A DNA stretch of 64,000 nt from Bradyrhizobium erythrophlei (GCA_900129675.1 FSRD01000001.1:3833501-3897500), one strand, 5' to 3'; numbered from the stretch's first letter, positions 8,703-17,386 are shown. Notes: generated from the letters alone by a model not told the origin. Numbers and translations are program-made.

Positions 8703-9982
8703 CACGGCTCGGAACTCGGGTTAACGGGCCGAAAGGGCTGATTTTGCGTTGACGGCGGTTGGTGATTCCCTCGGTGCTTTGATTCGGCTGGAGCATCGAG
8801 ATGGACACGATCGTCGAGGACGAGAGCCCGCGGGCTCGTTTGGCGCTTCTTTTGAAGAACTTTTCCGAACTCGACGACGACCGGGAAGCGTGGCGGATTC
8901 TCTATCCGATTAAGGAGGTTCTGCTGCTGGTGACCTGCGCGACCATCGCCTCCTGCGATGATTTCGACGACATCGTCGCTTGGGGCGAGCATCATCTCGA
9001 TTTCCTGCGGCGGTTTTCCGATTTCCATCATGGCATTCCGTGTGCGCGCTGGCTGCGCGACTTGGTGAACCGCATCGATCCGGTCCTGTTCCAACGCTGC
9101 TTCAATAGCTGGGTCGCCGCCATCTGGCCGGATCGGCACGATTTCATCGCCATCGATGGAAAGACGGCGCGCCGCACCCACGACCATCGCAAGGGGCTCA
9201 AGGCCCTGCACACGCTCAGCGCCTATGCCACCACCGCAAGACTGACCTTGGCGCAGCTCGGGGTTCCGGAGAAGACCAACGAGATTACCGCTATTCCCGA
9301 GCTTCTCGACCAGCTCGCCGAAGCCGGCCAGCTCGAAGGTGCCCTGGTCACCATCGATGCCATGGGCTGTCAGGTCGACATCGCCGACAAGATCGTGGCC
9401 CACAAAGCCGATTACCTGCTGGCACTGAAGGGCAACCAGCCTACTCTGGAAGCCGATGTCGTGGACTACTTCCGCACTGCCCAGGCCAGCGAGCTGGTTA
9501 CCAAAACAACCGTCGAGAAGGGTCACGGCCGCATCGAGACCCGCACCTACACCGCCTCGAAGGCGGTCGACTGGATCGTGTCCGAGCGCAGCTATCCCGG
9601 GCAACCGCGCTTCACCAACATCAAGACCATCGTCAAGGTCGACACCCGGACCGAACATGCCGATCGCTCGACCTTCGACACCCGCACCTACATCTGCTCC
9701 GCGCCGCTCGACATCGAACGCACTGCCAAAGGATGTCGCGGCCATTGGGGGGTGGAGAGCATGCACTGGCTGCTCGACGTCGAATTCGGCGATGATCTGT
9801 CGCGATACAGGACAGGCCATGGCGCCAAGAACATGGCCGTCGTCCGCCGCTTCGCTCTCGACCTCCTCCGCAACCACAAAACCACCGGAAGCATCAAGAC
9901 CCGCAGAAAACGGGCAAGTTGGAGCGCCGATTTCCTGCTCCAGGTTCTCCAAATCAGCCGTTAACCCGGATTCCTTGCCGTG
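8703..9982 (+). mobile_element. ISAs1-family insertion sequence, complete
   Basis: 1280 bp. Imperfect terminal inverted repeats: CACGGCTCGGAACTCGGGTT at 8703-8722 and its counterpart ending AATCC/TTGCCGTG at 9982 (about 18 of 23 match). A perfect 10-bp target duplication, agccagaaag, flanks it at 8693-8702 and 9983-9992. Length, repeats and duplication fit the ISAs1 family. The IS looks intact and therefore recent. Confidence 0.92.
8801..9964 (+). CDS. ISAs1-family transposase
   Basis: 387 aa, full length for the family. It has the N-terminal DUF4372-like segment (TCATIASCDDFDDIVAWG), the DDE core with IDGKTARRTHDH (first Asp), VTIDAMGCQ (second Asp), HKADYLLALKGNQ, and the C-terminal HWGVESMHWLLDVEFGDD with the catalytic Glu. 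No frameshift. Catalyses cut-and-paste movement of its IS; the 10-bp duplication shows that it has acted. Confidence 0.95.
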   Translation: MDTIVEDESPRARLALLLKNFSELDDDREAWRILYPIKEVLLLVTCATIASCDDFDDIVAWGEHHLDFLRRFSDFHHGIPCARWLRDLVNRIDPVLFQRCFNSWVAAIWPDRHDFIAIDGKTARRTHDHRKGLKALHTLSAYATTARLTLAQLGVPEKTNEITAIPELLDQLAEAGQLEGALVTIDAMGCQVDIADKIVAHKADYLLALKGNQPTLEADVVDYFRTAQASELVTKTTVEKGHGRIETRTYTASKAVDWIVSERSYPGQPRFTNIKTIVKVDTRTEHADRSTFDTRTYICSAPLDIERTAKGCRGHWGVESMHWLLDVEFGDDLSRYRTGHGAKNMAVVRRFALDLLRNHKTTGSIKTRRKRASWSADFLLQVLQISR

Positions 9983-9992
9983 AGCCAGAAAG

Positions 9993-10105
9993 ACTGGACG
10001 ACCTGGGAGCGGATCAAGCGGTTGGCAGACGACTGGCTCCCGAAACCGCGAATGCTTCATCCGTGGCCAGCGAGGCGCTTCGCCGTTAGACATCCAAGGT
10101 GGGAG
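9993..10105 (+). pseudogene. ltrA: Group II intron reverse transcriptase, fragment (piece 4 of 5)
   Basis: Reads DWTTWERIKRLADDWLPKPR, then HPWPARRFAVRHPRWE, the C-terminal part of this RT class. It ends at the GAG at 10103-10105, where the IS110-family element interrupts it. The last codons (piece 5) resume at 11838 as PYARIGLVRICAG inside domain V. Confidence 0.8.
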
Positions 10106-11837
10106 AAGCTATGGGGCGGGCGGCGGAGGTTGTGGCACCTTCATCGTCCATACGAACCAATGGAGGTTGCCCCGTGGCCCAAGTCAATGATCTCAGCCGA
10201 AGCCTGACCGCGTTTGATCCGATCTCGACCTTGGTGGTGGTCGTCGAGATGAGCAAGGCGAACTGGCTGGTGAGCGGCGTTGTTCCCGGCGTCGAGCGCC
10301 AGCCGTTGAAGAAACTGGAGCCGGATGCGACGGCACTGTTACGATTGATCGAGCGGTGGCGGAACGAGGCGGTGCGTGCTGGCCGGCCGATCAGCCGGGT
10401 CGCGCTGGCCTATGAGGCTGGCCGCGACGGCTTCTGGCTGGCGCGCTGGCTTATTGCTCGTGGGATCGAGGCGCACGTCATCCATTCGGCAAGCGTTGCG
10501 GTGTCACGCGAGCGCAAGCGAGCGAAGACGGACCGACTGGATGCGGCGATGTTGATGCGCGTATTCCTGGGATGGTTGCGCGGTGAGCGGGGGCACTGCG
10601 GGATGGTGGCGATCCCGACGATGGAGGAGGAGGATGCGAGGCGCCCGAGCCGCGAGCGCGAGAGCCTTGTCGACGAGCGCTCTCGCATCACCAACCGCAT
10701 GAAGAGTGCGCTCGCCCGTCTCGGGATTCGGGGATTCAAGCCGCATCTGCGCAAGGCGCCTGAGCGTCTGGCAGGTCTGCGGACAGCGGAGGGCACGGGC
10801 CTGCCGGCAAACATCATCGAGGAGTTCCGGCGCGACATGGCTCGGCTGGCACTGGTCCGTGAGCAGATCAGCTCGATCGAGAAGACACGTGCCGAGCGGC
10901 TCGAGCGGGCCCCCGATACAGGGCCGCATGCGATGGTGCGGCTGCTCGCCAGGGTGATCGGTATCGGCATCGAGACGGCGGACATGCTGGTGCAGGAGAT
11001 CCTGTCGCGGAAGCTTCGAGATCGAAGAGCGGTGGCGCGCTACGCCGGGCTCACGGGATCGCCCGACGAGAGCGGTTTGAAACGCCGAGAGAAGGGCCTG
11101 GCCAAGGCCGGCAATGCGCGGGTACGACGTGGGCTGATCCAGTTGGCGTGGCGCTTCCTGATGTTCCAGAAAGACAGTGCGCTGGCGCAGTGGTATCGCA
11201 CGCGGACCGAGGGGCCGAGCGGCGCGCGCAAGACGACGATGATCGTGGCGCTGGCGCGCAAGCTGCTGATAGCGCTGTGGCGCCTGGTCACGACCGGCGA
11301 GGTGCCGGAGGGTGTCGAGCTGCGGCCGGCGGCGTGAGCAACACTCTAGAACGAGAAAGGACAAACAGGGTTCGTCAACCTGACCGCACTTGATGCGCCG
11401 GGTTGCCGATGACGATCCGAGGTGGCGGCAATCCGCATTCGGCTATGGCTGCAATGCCGCTGAGAGAATGGACCCGCCGCCTCGGAGCCTTGCCCGCAGA
11501 AGCGTATGACTGCTTCATGGTCGGGACCCGATACGGGTTCAACCGAATACAAGCGTGGTTCGCGCGATTGATCGCGGCCAATGGCGGGCTCCCCTCGGAT
11601 CATCGCACGGCCAACCACCCGATCGCCGGCAGCCTGCCGCCGTGCTCGCGTCCGTCAAGGACAAGCCTTCGGCGGCGCTGAAGAAGCGCCGTCCTTGACC
11701 GCCGCTGCGCGCGACGGCGATGGAAATATGCGGTCGGGACGGAAGAATGCTCGCGGCGCGGGTCGAACAAAAAAATGGAATGCAAAGGACGACCAAAACG
11801 ACATGACGCCCCCTTGACAAAGAAAGCCCCATACAAG
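10106..11837 (+). mobile_element. IS110-family insertion sequence
   Basis: Inserted at the start of the intron domain V/RT tail. RT codons stop at 10105 and resume at 11838, and both junctions carry AG. Ends are short and poorly inverted (ATGGGGC near 10111, GCCCCAT near 11832), as expected for IS110. The transposase is at 10174-11337. The 490 bases after it hold only short open frames and no recognisable gene; they are either the long 3' part of this IS or an older insert. Confidence 0.65.
10174..11337 (+). CDS. IS110-family transposase
   Basis: 387 aa from the GTG at 10174, with TGGAGG 7 bases upstream, giving MAQVNDLSRSLTAFD. The N-terminal DEDD/RuvC-like domain includes VVVVEMSKANW, ALAYEAGRDGFWLARWL and KTDRLDAAML. 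The C-terminal transposase_20 domain (about 260-350) includes VIGIGIETADMLVQEI and ARYAGLTGSPDESG, with the expected serine. No frameshift seen. These enzymes move a circular intermediate and leave few target marks. Confidence 0.93.
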   Translation: MAQVNDLSRSLTAFDPISTLVVVVEMSKANWLVSGVVPGVERQPLKKLEPDATALLRLIERWRNEAVRAGRPISRVALAYEAGRDGFWLARWLIARGIEAHVIHSASVAVSRERKRAKTDRLDAAMLMRVFLGWLRGERGHCGMVAIPTMEEEDARRPSRERESLVDERSRITNRMKSALARLGIRGFKPHLRKAPERLAGLRTAEGTGLPANIIEEFRRDMARLALVREQISSIEKTRAERLERAPDTGPHAMVRLLARVIGIGIETADMLVQEILSRKLRDRRAVARYAGLTGSPDESGLKRREKGLAKAGNARVRRGLIQLAWRFLMFQKDSALAQWYRTRTEGPSGARKTTMIVALARKLLIALWRLVTTGEVPEGVELRPAA

Positions 11838-11869
11838 CCGTATGCCCGAATTGGGCTCGTACGGATCTG
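11836..11869 (+). ncRNA. Domain V of the outer group II intron
   Basis: A 34-base hairpin: AGCCGTATGCCCGA on the 5' side and GGGCTCGTACGGATCT on the 3' side, with the AGC catalytic-triad position at the base of the stem and the internal bulge typical of domain V. The 5' edge is the IS110 junction, so the hairpin is nearly complete. Confidence 0.7.
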
Positions 11870-11897
11870 TGCGGGTTGCGCCTTGCAAGCGCGTTGA
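11838..11897 (+). pseudogene. ltrA: Group II intron reverse transcriptase, C-terminal tail (piece 5 of 5) overlapping domain V
   Basis: Reads PYARIGLVRICAG, then crosses into the mini-intron and stops at 11895-11897. Without the mini-intron the frame would end ICAGGAR at a TAA in domain VI. The overlap of the protein C-terminus with the catalytic RNA domain is normal for this intron class. Confidence 0.6.
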
Positions 11898-12530
11898 AGT
11901 CTGCCGTCTGCGATGACGGCCGCGGCAAAGCCTAGCGAGCAGCCGCGAACCGAGTCTTGCGTGGCGTCCGGTAACGGCCGTTGCGAAGCGTAGACAGGGA
12001 GGTTGTAGGCCGGAACGACAGTGAACGGGAACATAGCCCCGAAATCGATCGTGATCGGAGTAGCCGACCCTATCCCGTAAAGGGGAAGGCGGAATCGCAG
12101 CCCGCGCTATAGCGAGCGGCCTGAGATGCTCCCGGGGTTCGTACCGCCAGCATGCAACCAAAGGAAGCAACGCGAACAAGGGAGATCCATCCGGTTCAGG
12201 CGCAAGCCTGTAGGACCTGCCAAGCCGAAGAGGTGAGAAGGGTCTGATGACCGGGTGGAAGTCAGACTGACTGATAGTACTCTGCGGTCGGGAGAGCCGG
12301 CTACATGGGGAAGCGGTCAGCGGTAGTTGAATTGTTCTTGGGCGACATGGGCTCCATGCAACGGGAGTTACGGCCTTCTACTCAGAGAGAAGATCAGCTG
12401 ACCATGGAAACGAAACTTGAACAGATAACAGTGAAAGCTGTGAACCAACTGCCGAAGAGCGTGGTGCGGGAAATCCGCACGCCACGTTCTGTGGGAGCCG
12501 GGGGCGGGCGACCGCCTCCGGCGACCCGGT
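11875..12530 (+). ncRNA. ORF-less (mini) group II intron nested between domains V and VI of the outer intron
   Basis: About 656 bases of highly structured sequence from GTTGCGCC to ACCCGGT. The domain I-IV part contains many short pairings, for example GGGTCTGATGACCGGGTG near 12239. Domain V is a perfect 34-mer at 12457-12490 (GAGCGTGGTGCGGGAAA, then TCCGCACGCCACGTTCT), followed by a G-rich domain VI stem with a candidate bulged A at 12524. A vestigial protein start at 12404 (METKLEQITVKAV) runs only 18 codons before domain V, so the reverse transcriptase has been deleted. Splicing or mobility would need a maturase supplied in trans. Confidence 0.7.
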
Positions 12531-12559
12531 GGGGGGCGCGAGGTAACTCGCGTCCCTAC

Positions 12560-12923
12560 CGCGAAAATGGCGTTTCGGGGCTGTCAGGGCTGTTTTTGAC
12601 CCCCAACGGACCATGAAAGGCGCTGCGCGCAGGTCCGCTCTGCGAGGCCGAGCTGGCCTCAAGGAACTGGCGCATGCGAGGAGATTCGATCCCGTGCCGG
12701 CGACTCCTGGAGCAAGGCCACAGTGCTTAGCCAACCGCAATAGTTCTAACTGATAGCTCATTGTGTGTGAAAGCGTGCCACTTCCAATGCAGGAATGGAG
12801 TGCTTCTCTCAAGCCGGCGCTCGGCGCGCTGAAGGTTAGAGCGCGTTTGCGAATTTCAACCGAGGAATCGGGATCTTGCATTTTGCAGAGCGATCGCAAT
12901 TGCCGTCGCGTTAGTTATCGGCG
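12560..12923. other. Intergenic sequence after the intron, no gene seen
   Basis: No protein-like frame on either strand. A short segment near 12674-12705 has a T-loop-like GATTCGATCCC but no foldable tRNA around it. This stretch is the 3' flank of the intron and the downstream region of the minus-strand metalloprotease gene. Confidence 0.4.
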
Positions 12924-14171
12924 TTACCTCTCACGATGGGCGGTCCAACGGCCAGCGTCGGTGCGCGACTCCTGATATCCCCAATAGCCATCGAACCCTG
13001 CGCCGCCGTCGGTCGCGTGGAGAGTGCCGTGGCCATAGCTGGTGGCCCATTCCCAGACGAAGTACAGCGTGTCGCCGTCGACAATTCCTTCCGAGATCCG
13101 TCCTGCACCAAGGCCGAAGCTGTACTCGCCGGCTACGCTGTTGCCGCTGCGGCGCAGGGTGACGACGATCGCGCCCGGCTCATCCGGGTCGGAGAATTGT
13201 GTGAACTGCCCGACGAAACGGCCATTGAATGCTTGGTCGGTGGCCCCAGGCGACTGCCGGAGCGTCGCTGGCGCGCCTGGACGCCGAGGACCGAGATCGG
13301 CGGGGTTCGTGGCTTTGCCGACCGCGATGATGCTCGCCTGGATGTCCGGTTCGGCGAGAAACTTGCCGAGCGTGGCGATCTTGAGGGCGAGCGTCCGGTC
13401 GGAGAGGCGCGCCGCCAGAGCGCGGAGCCGGTCGGCACTCAAAGGATGCGTCGCGTTTCGTTGTGGCGGATAGTCCTCCATCTGCGCGTCCGCCATGAAG
13501 AAAACCATGATGCCGAGCGGCGGCAGCGGGGTGCGCTGCATCACATCGACCGCGAAGGCGTCGGCCTGCTCCTCGTTTGAAATGCTCGATCCGGCGTGGT
13601 GAAAGCGCAGATGGCCGAGCTCATGGGCCAGAATAAAGGTGCGCGCGGTGACAAAGTGACCGAGCGAGAGTTCGTCCACCTCTTTATCGCTCAGCGCGTC
13701 GACGGGGATGCCGAGCGTCGGGAGCACAGGCGGTAAGCTTTGCAGATCTCTGTATTTGAGCATTGCGACGTAGTCGGAAATCGTCTCCAGGCTGTAGTTG
13801 TGCACCTGAAGCCAGGCATAGGCTATGCAGAGATCGTCGAGGAATTTGAGTGAGAGTATGGGAAGAACGATCTTGCCGCCGCCTGGATCGCTCACGCTAT
13901 AGTAGCCGAAAGGCCAGCTCGCACGCGGATCCTCGCCGGGCAAGGGATAGAATACCTGCACCTGGCCCAGGGCGCGCCGCTCCTCCGACAGCAGAACCGG
14001 CGCAATGACCTGATCCAGGATCTTCCCGGTGGAGACCTGGTAGCGCTTGCCCCAGTATTGCAGCGTCTCGCGATCGTAGAGGCCCGACAGGTCATTCATA
14101 TCGCCTCCTTTGGCCGGCGCCGCGGCCATCCAGGCAACGAGGGTCGCTAGCAACAAAACGAGTTGCCTCAC
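12924..14171 (-). CDS. Secreted zinc metalloprotease (HExxH, M48-like)
   Basis: 415 aa. An N-terminal signal peptide (about 1-22, VLLLATLVAWMAAAPAKG) precedes a catalytic domain with HELGHLRFHH at about residue 182 and a downstream NEEQADAFA that supplies the third zinc ligand, the gluzincin arrangement. The C-terminal 110 residues are beta-rich (FVGQFTQFSDPDEPGAIVV, EGIVDGDTLYFVWEWA) and may be a lipocalin-like or sensor domain. The start overlaps the stop of the upstream membrane-protein gene by four bases (ATGA), so they form an operon. The substrate is unknown. Confidence 0.75.
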   Translation of the reverse strand: MRQLVLLLATLVAWMAAAPAKGGDMNDLSGLYDRETLQYWGKRYQVSTGKILDQVIAPVLLSEERRALGQVQVFYPLPGEDPRASWPFGYYSVSDPGGGKIVLPILSLKFLDDLCIAYAWLQVHNYSLETISDYVAMLKYRDLQSLPPVLPTLGIPVDALSDKEVDELSLGHFVTARTFILAHELGHLRFHHAGSSISNEEQADAFAVDVMQRTPLPPLGIMVFFMADAQMEDYPPQRNATHPLSADRLRALAARLSDRTLALKIATLGKFLAEPDIQASIIAVGKATNPADLGPRRPGAPATLRQSPGATDQAFNGRFVGQFTQFSDPDEPGAIVVTLRRSGNSVAGEYSFGLGAGRISEGIVDGDTLYFVWEWATSYGHGTLHATDGGAGFDGYWGYQESRTDAGRWTAHRER

Positions 14172-14797
14172 GGTCGCACCCGCTTGGAGGTTCCACGAAA
14201 GTAGAGTTCCGCCGCGTCGATGAGCGCGGGAGGCGGATCAGGGCGATCGCTTGCGAGCCAGTCGTCGAACGTCGACGGATCGCCCCAGTCGCTTTCCCAG
14301 ACCGAACGCAGCAATTTGAGTTTTACGCGGCGGACCAGCCCGCCGACCTCGGCGCGATCTGGTTCCGCAAGGTCGTCCCGCAGCTTGCCAGAAAGCGCAT
14401 TCAGTTCGACCATGTCCCGCTGCAGCAGCTTGCGAGCATCGGCGCGCTGCGGTGCGCCGCTGTCGGTGGTGTGCGCGCTGCCGAGGCCGGTGAAGGATCG
14501 CGTCTCCAAGCGAGATCCTGTGTCGGCATTCACGGTTGCAGGAGCTCGGGCGACGTCGTAACGCACGCTTGAATAAAACGACAGCGCCACCACCGCCGCG
14601 CCGAACAGCGCGAAGAAAGCGCCCGGGCCGATCCGCGAGAGGATGACCTTAATATCAAGCGGGAGGTGGAACTCACCGCTTGCGTCACGGATGGCGGGGA
14701 GCGCAAGGAACAAGCGGTAGCCGAGATAAATCGACATGCCGCCGATACCGACCGCAAGCAACCGTTCGATCATTCGAAGTCCTGCTACAATGTCCAT
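14168..14797 (-). CDS. Hypothetical membrane protein, operon partner of the metalloprotease
   Basis: 209 aa from the ATG at 14797 (MDIVAGLRMIERLL), chosen for its GAAGGGAG site 7 bases upstream; an earlier in-frame start at 14839 lacks one. Two membrane helices are visible, near residues 10-35 (LLAVGIGGMSIYLGYRLFLA) and 55-80 (GAFFALFGAAVVALSFY). The rest is a charged soluble domain with a helical stretch (LLQRDMVELNALSGKLRDDL). It overlaps the metalloprotease start. It may anchor or regulate the protease; no family recognised. Confidence 0.65.
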   Translation of the reverse strand: MDIVAGLRMIERLLAVGIGGMSIYLGYRLFLALPAIRDASGEFHLPLDIKVILSRIGPGAFFALFGAAVVALSFYSSVRYDVARAPATVNADTGSRLETRSFTGLGSAHTTDSGAPQRADARKLLQRDMVELNALSGKLRDDLAEPDRAEVGGLVRRVKLKLLRSVWESDWGDPSTFDDWLASDRPDPPPALIDAAELYFRGTSKRVRP

Positions 14798-14849
14798 GTG
14801 CGGGCTCCCTTCGTGACAGGCAACACCGCTCCTGGTCAAGGACGCTGAG

Positions 14850-15152
14850 CTACCTTAACAATTCGCCTGGAGAGTATAGTAGGCCACGCTCGGAAAGGCT
14901 CGGTCGACGCCCGTAGATGTTTCCTACAACATCTGAGTTGCCCTCAAAGCCCCAATTTCCGTTGGGCTGAAGCCAGTAGTAACCGTAGGGCAAGCCTCTG
15001 GCGGCCATGGCCTGTGCCACACTGAGAGAGGCCGGCTGGCGGTTGATATAATACCAATCTTGTGCCCTTGCGGCAGAAACGGTCGCTACGAATCCAAAAG
15101 CTGCCACCAACCAAACTGCAAGTTTTGAGCGTGTGCTTGTCATTGGTTTCAT
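14850..15152 (-). CDS. Small exported hypothetical protein
   Basis: 100 aa from the ATG at 15152 (MKPMTSTRSKLAVWLVAAFG), with GTGGAG upstream. A clear signal peptide ends at ATVSAARAQ. The mature part is rich in Tyr, Gly and Asn (LPYGYYWLQPNGNWGFEGNS) and ends with RRPSLSERGLLYSPGELL. This type is common in Bradyrhizobium, and I know of no function for it. It lies 52 bases upstream of the membrane-protein gene on the same strand. Confidence 0.65.
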   Translation of the reverse strand: MKPMTSTRSKLAVWLVAAFGFVATVSAARAQDWYYINRQPASLSVAQAMAARGLPYGYYWLQPNGNWGFEGNSDVVGNIYGRRPSLSERGLLYSPGELLR

Positions 15153-15329
15153 GACGCGTCTCCACTCTTTCAGAAGTGGCTTGGAAGCATGGCACAAGCA
15201 GGATTGCGCGTTTGTGAATTGCGTCACATAGCCCGAAATTTTCCCATTTTGCGCGCAGCGCCGCGTTATTCAGGGGTCGGCCTTACCTGCCCCCTCAGTA
15301 CTTGCACTTGCCGACGAGGTGATCGAGTG

Positions 15330-15545
15330 AGTGCGCCAGCCGCAAGCTGGTGCGATCCAGCCGGTGGAAGTCCGGCCCAAATAAGGGGCAGCGCCCGCTT
15401 GGTAGCGAGTGTTGCGTGGTCACTGGCGACAGTGGCTGCGAAGCGTACACAGCAATTGCGTGGGGTGTGGGATTGAGCCTCGTAAGATCAGACGTCGCAG
15501 GGGCCGAGGGTTTTCATTCGCTCGAAGGCAACATGTGCGGCACCG
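15330..15545 (+). ncRNA. Truncated 5' fragment of a group II intron
   Basis: Starts with GTGCGCCAGCCGCAAGCTGG and runs on as strongly paired sequence (GGTGGAAGTCCGGC, GGCAGCGCCC, GTGTTGCGTGGTCACTGGCG) like the domain I of rhizobial group II introns. No reverse transcriptase, domain V or domain VI follows; the next feature is an IS. I read it as a decayed intron 5' end. Confidence 0.45.
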
Positions 15546-15743
15546 TTATGCGAGGTGCTGACGCCCTGCCGGCCTCGGCGACAGGAGCAACCCATGTAAT
15601 CCTAACGTTGCCCCGCTCGCCAGCGGTCCATTTTAAGCGGTGTGGATGTACGCGGGCGATATAAAAACCGGCCTCAAAACAGGCAATTTGGCAATCGCCG
15701 AATCTAAGCACATTTTTTTGTCGTCTCGCATCCTTCTGTCGGG

Positions 15744-16836
15744 TGTGTGTACCGAAAACCTTATCCGAGTTGCTGACGTGATGGAATCGCCTAAGCTGGC
15801 GGAATGATCGGGCTCCTGTGTTTCGTCGTGGCGGTCTTGGCCTCAGCCTTCAAGCCGAAGATCAGGCTTGAGGCTGAGAATGCCACGCTCCGACATCAAC
15901 TGGTGGTCTTGCGACGTAAGGTGAAGGGCCGCGCTCATCTCACGACCAACGATCGCTGGTTCCTCGTCCAGATGTATCGATGGTTTCCGTTGATCCTGGA
16001 GGTCGTTACGATCGTCCGGCCCGAAACGCTGGTACATTGGCATCGGGCCGGCTTTCGTCGCTTTTGGCGTTGGAAATCGAACTCGCGGGGAGGGCGCCCG
16101 CGAATCGAAATAGAATTGCGGGCGCTGATCAGGCAGATCAGCACGGAGAACCAGCTTTGGGGTGCGCCACGCATTCACGGCGAACTGCTCAAGCTTGGGT
16201 TTAGTGTCGCTCAATCAACCGTCGCCAAGTACATGGTCAAGCGATGCGGACCTCCAAGTCAGGGATGGCGGACCTTTCTGCGAACCCACGCTCCAGACAT
16301 TGCCGCCATGGACCTGTTCGTGGTCCCGACCATTGGCTTCAAACTGCTGTACGGCTTCGTGATTGTACGGATTGACCGTAGAGAGCTGATCTGGATCGAC
16401 GTCACAACCAACCCTACGGCGGAATGGATCGCACGCCAGATCACCGAGGCTTTTCCTTGGGACGGGGCTCCGGGTTACATGATCCGTGATCGCGATCGGA
16501 TCTATGGCGCCGTCGTCACACGCCGATTGCGCGCCATGGGCATTCGAGACAAACCGATTGCTCCGGCCTCACCTTGGCAGAATGGCTTTGCCGAACGGCT
16601 GATCGGATCGATCCGGCGGGAATGTCTGGATCACATCATTGTACTGGGCGAGGTGCATCTGCGCCGCATTCTGAAAAACTATGCGGCCTATTACAACGGC
16701 GTTAGAACGCATCGGTCGTTGAACAAGGATGCGCCTGTCTCTCGTCTGGTCCAGCGATCCGGCGTCATAAGTTCGCACGCCATCTTGGGCGGACTTCATC
16801 ACCACTACGTTCGGATTTAGGTTTTCGGTACACACA
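15744..16836 (+). mobile_element. Integrase-core IS, copy 1, complete
   Basis: 1093 bp. Perfect 17-bp terminal inverted repeats, TGTGTGTACCGAAAACC at 15744-15760 and its complement at 16820-16836. Flanked by a 4-bp repeat, cggg, at 15740-15743 and 16837-16840, read as the target duplication. The transposase fills 15804-16820. A second copy lies at 32247-33339, and 3'-end fragments at 46948-47087. Confidence 0.9.
15804..16820 (+). CDS. Integrase-core (rve) transposase, copy 1
   Basis: 338 aa in one frame. The N-terminal helical part (ENATLRHQLVVLRRKVKG) and HTH_21-like region (WGAPRIHGELLKLGF) precede the DDE core: AAMDLFVVPT (first Asp), MIRDRDRIYG (second Asp) and SPWQNGFAERLIGSIRRE (Glu). 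It ends LGGLHHHYVRI just before the right inverted repeat. Related to the IS3/IS481 transposase superfamily but encoded without a frameshift. Probably active. Confidence 0.92.
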   Translation: MIGLLCFVVAVLASAFKPKIRLEAENATLRHQLVVLRRKVKGRAHLTTNDRWFLVQMYRWFPLILEVVTIVRPETLVHWHRAGFRRFWRWKSNSRGGRPRIEIELRALIRQISTENQLWGAPRIHGELLKLGFSVAQSTVAKYMVKRCGPPSQGWRTFLRTHAPDIAAMDLFVVPTIGFKLLYGFVIVRIDRRELIWIDVTTNPTAEWIARQITEAFPWDGAPGYMIRDRDRIYGAVVTRRLRAMGIRDKPIAPASPWQNGFAERLIGSIRRECLDHIIVLGEVHLRRILKNYAAYYNGVRTHRSLNKDAPVSRLVQRSGVISSHAILGGLHHHYVRI

Positions 16837-16855
16837 CGGGGTGGGAGCCGCGGCT

Positions 16856-17080
16856 TCACCCCGACTTCGGCACGATCGCAAAACCTCTTTCGATCGCAGC
16901 TTTAAATATGGCTTTGAGCCCTGGGTCTGTCAGCAGTTCGTCGGCCGCACTGAACAATGCGTCTTCTCGCCACTGCGCCCGTGGCCTCGGATCGGGAAGT
17001 GCCATTACGGCCATTGCATAGGCTACGCGTAGTTCTCGACCATCAGCCATCCGCTCGATGTACTTCCGGAGCCGGTTCAT
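16856..17080 (-). CDS. Small hypothetical protein
   Basis: 74 aa, helical (MNRLRKYIERMADGRELRVA, WREDALFSAADELL), with a GGCGAGG site 3 bases before the ATG. It follows the next minus-strand gene closely. No family recognised; similar short proteins recur in Bradyrhizobium accessory DNA. Confidence 0.5.
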   Translation of the reverse strand: MNRLRKYIERMADGRELRVAYAMAVMALPDPRPRAQWREDALFSAADELLTDPGLKAIFKAAIERGFAIVPKSG

Positions 17081-17102
17081 TTCCTCGCCTTCAGGACCGC
17101 GA

Positions 17103-17297
17103 TCATCGCGCCGCCGCCGCTCTTCCGCGCTCAGTTACCTTATACAGGACGTCGCTAATGTTGATGGAGAAAGCGTCAAGCCAGCCCAGGTCCACCAGAC
17201 GCTGATATCTCGTGCGGTCGACGTTGCCGAGGGTCTGCGTATGGCCGCCATGTGCCACGATATCTCGAATCAATCTGAAGTCATCTGCGTCGGCCAT
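17103..17297 (-). CDS. Small hypothetical protein
   Basis: 64 aa from the ATG at 17297 (MADADDFRLIRDIVAHGGHT). The pattern HT-TLGNVDRTRYQRLVDLGWL then SDVLYKVTERGRAA resembles a minimal winged-helix unit. The C-terminal part of the gene at 29083 (KDRLIQLGYMQE, LRLTNAGRLRI) shows a similar layout. Function unknown. Confidence 0.5.
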   Translation of the reverse strand: MADADDFRLIRDIVAHGGHTQTLGNVDRTRYQRLVDLGWLDAFSINISDVLYKVTERGRAAAAR

Positions 17298-17386
17298 GGA
17301 TTTCTCCGGTGCGCCTAGGTTTACCGCCCCGCCAGTTATTTTCCCTTCGCCTTCAGCCCGAGGCTCCGACCAGCCGCGGGCATTGG

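Larger units (their letters stand above)
1760..12559 (+). mobile_element. Outer group II intron, expanded to 10.8 kb by five nested insertions
   Basis: The 5' end matches the GUGYG group II consensus (GTGCG at 1760-1764) and is followed by about 350 bases of domain I-like structured sequence before the intron-encoded protein starts at 2123. Domain V lies at 11836-11869. A domain VI-like stem (GGGCGCGAG, loop, CTCGCGTCCC, then TAC) ends near 12559. Removing the five inserts leaves about 1.9 kb, a normal size for an intron with its reverse transcriptase. The 3' end is placed by analogy and may be off by a few bases. It lies just upstream of, and divergent from, the cyclase gene. Confidence 0.75.

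Noticed and set aside
8681..10093. Long minus-strand open frame over the ISAs1 element
   Set aside because: Antisense shadow of the transposase. The plus strand has the DDE motifs and the inverted repeats that define the IS.
12674..12705. Possible tRNA T arm (GATTCGATCCC)
   Set aside because: No matching stem, anticodon arm or acceptor could be built around it.
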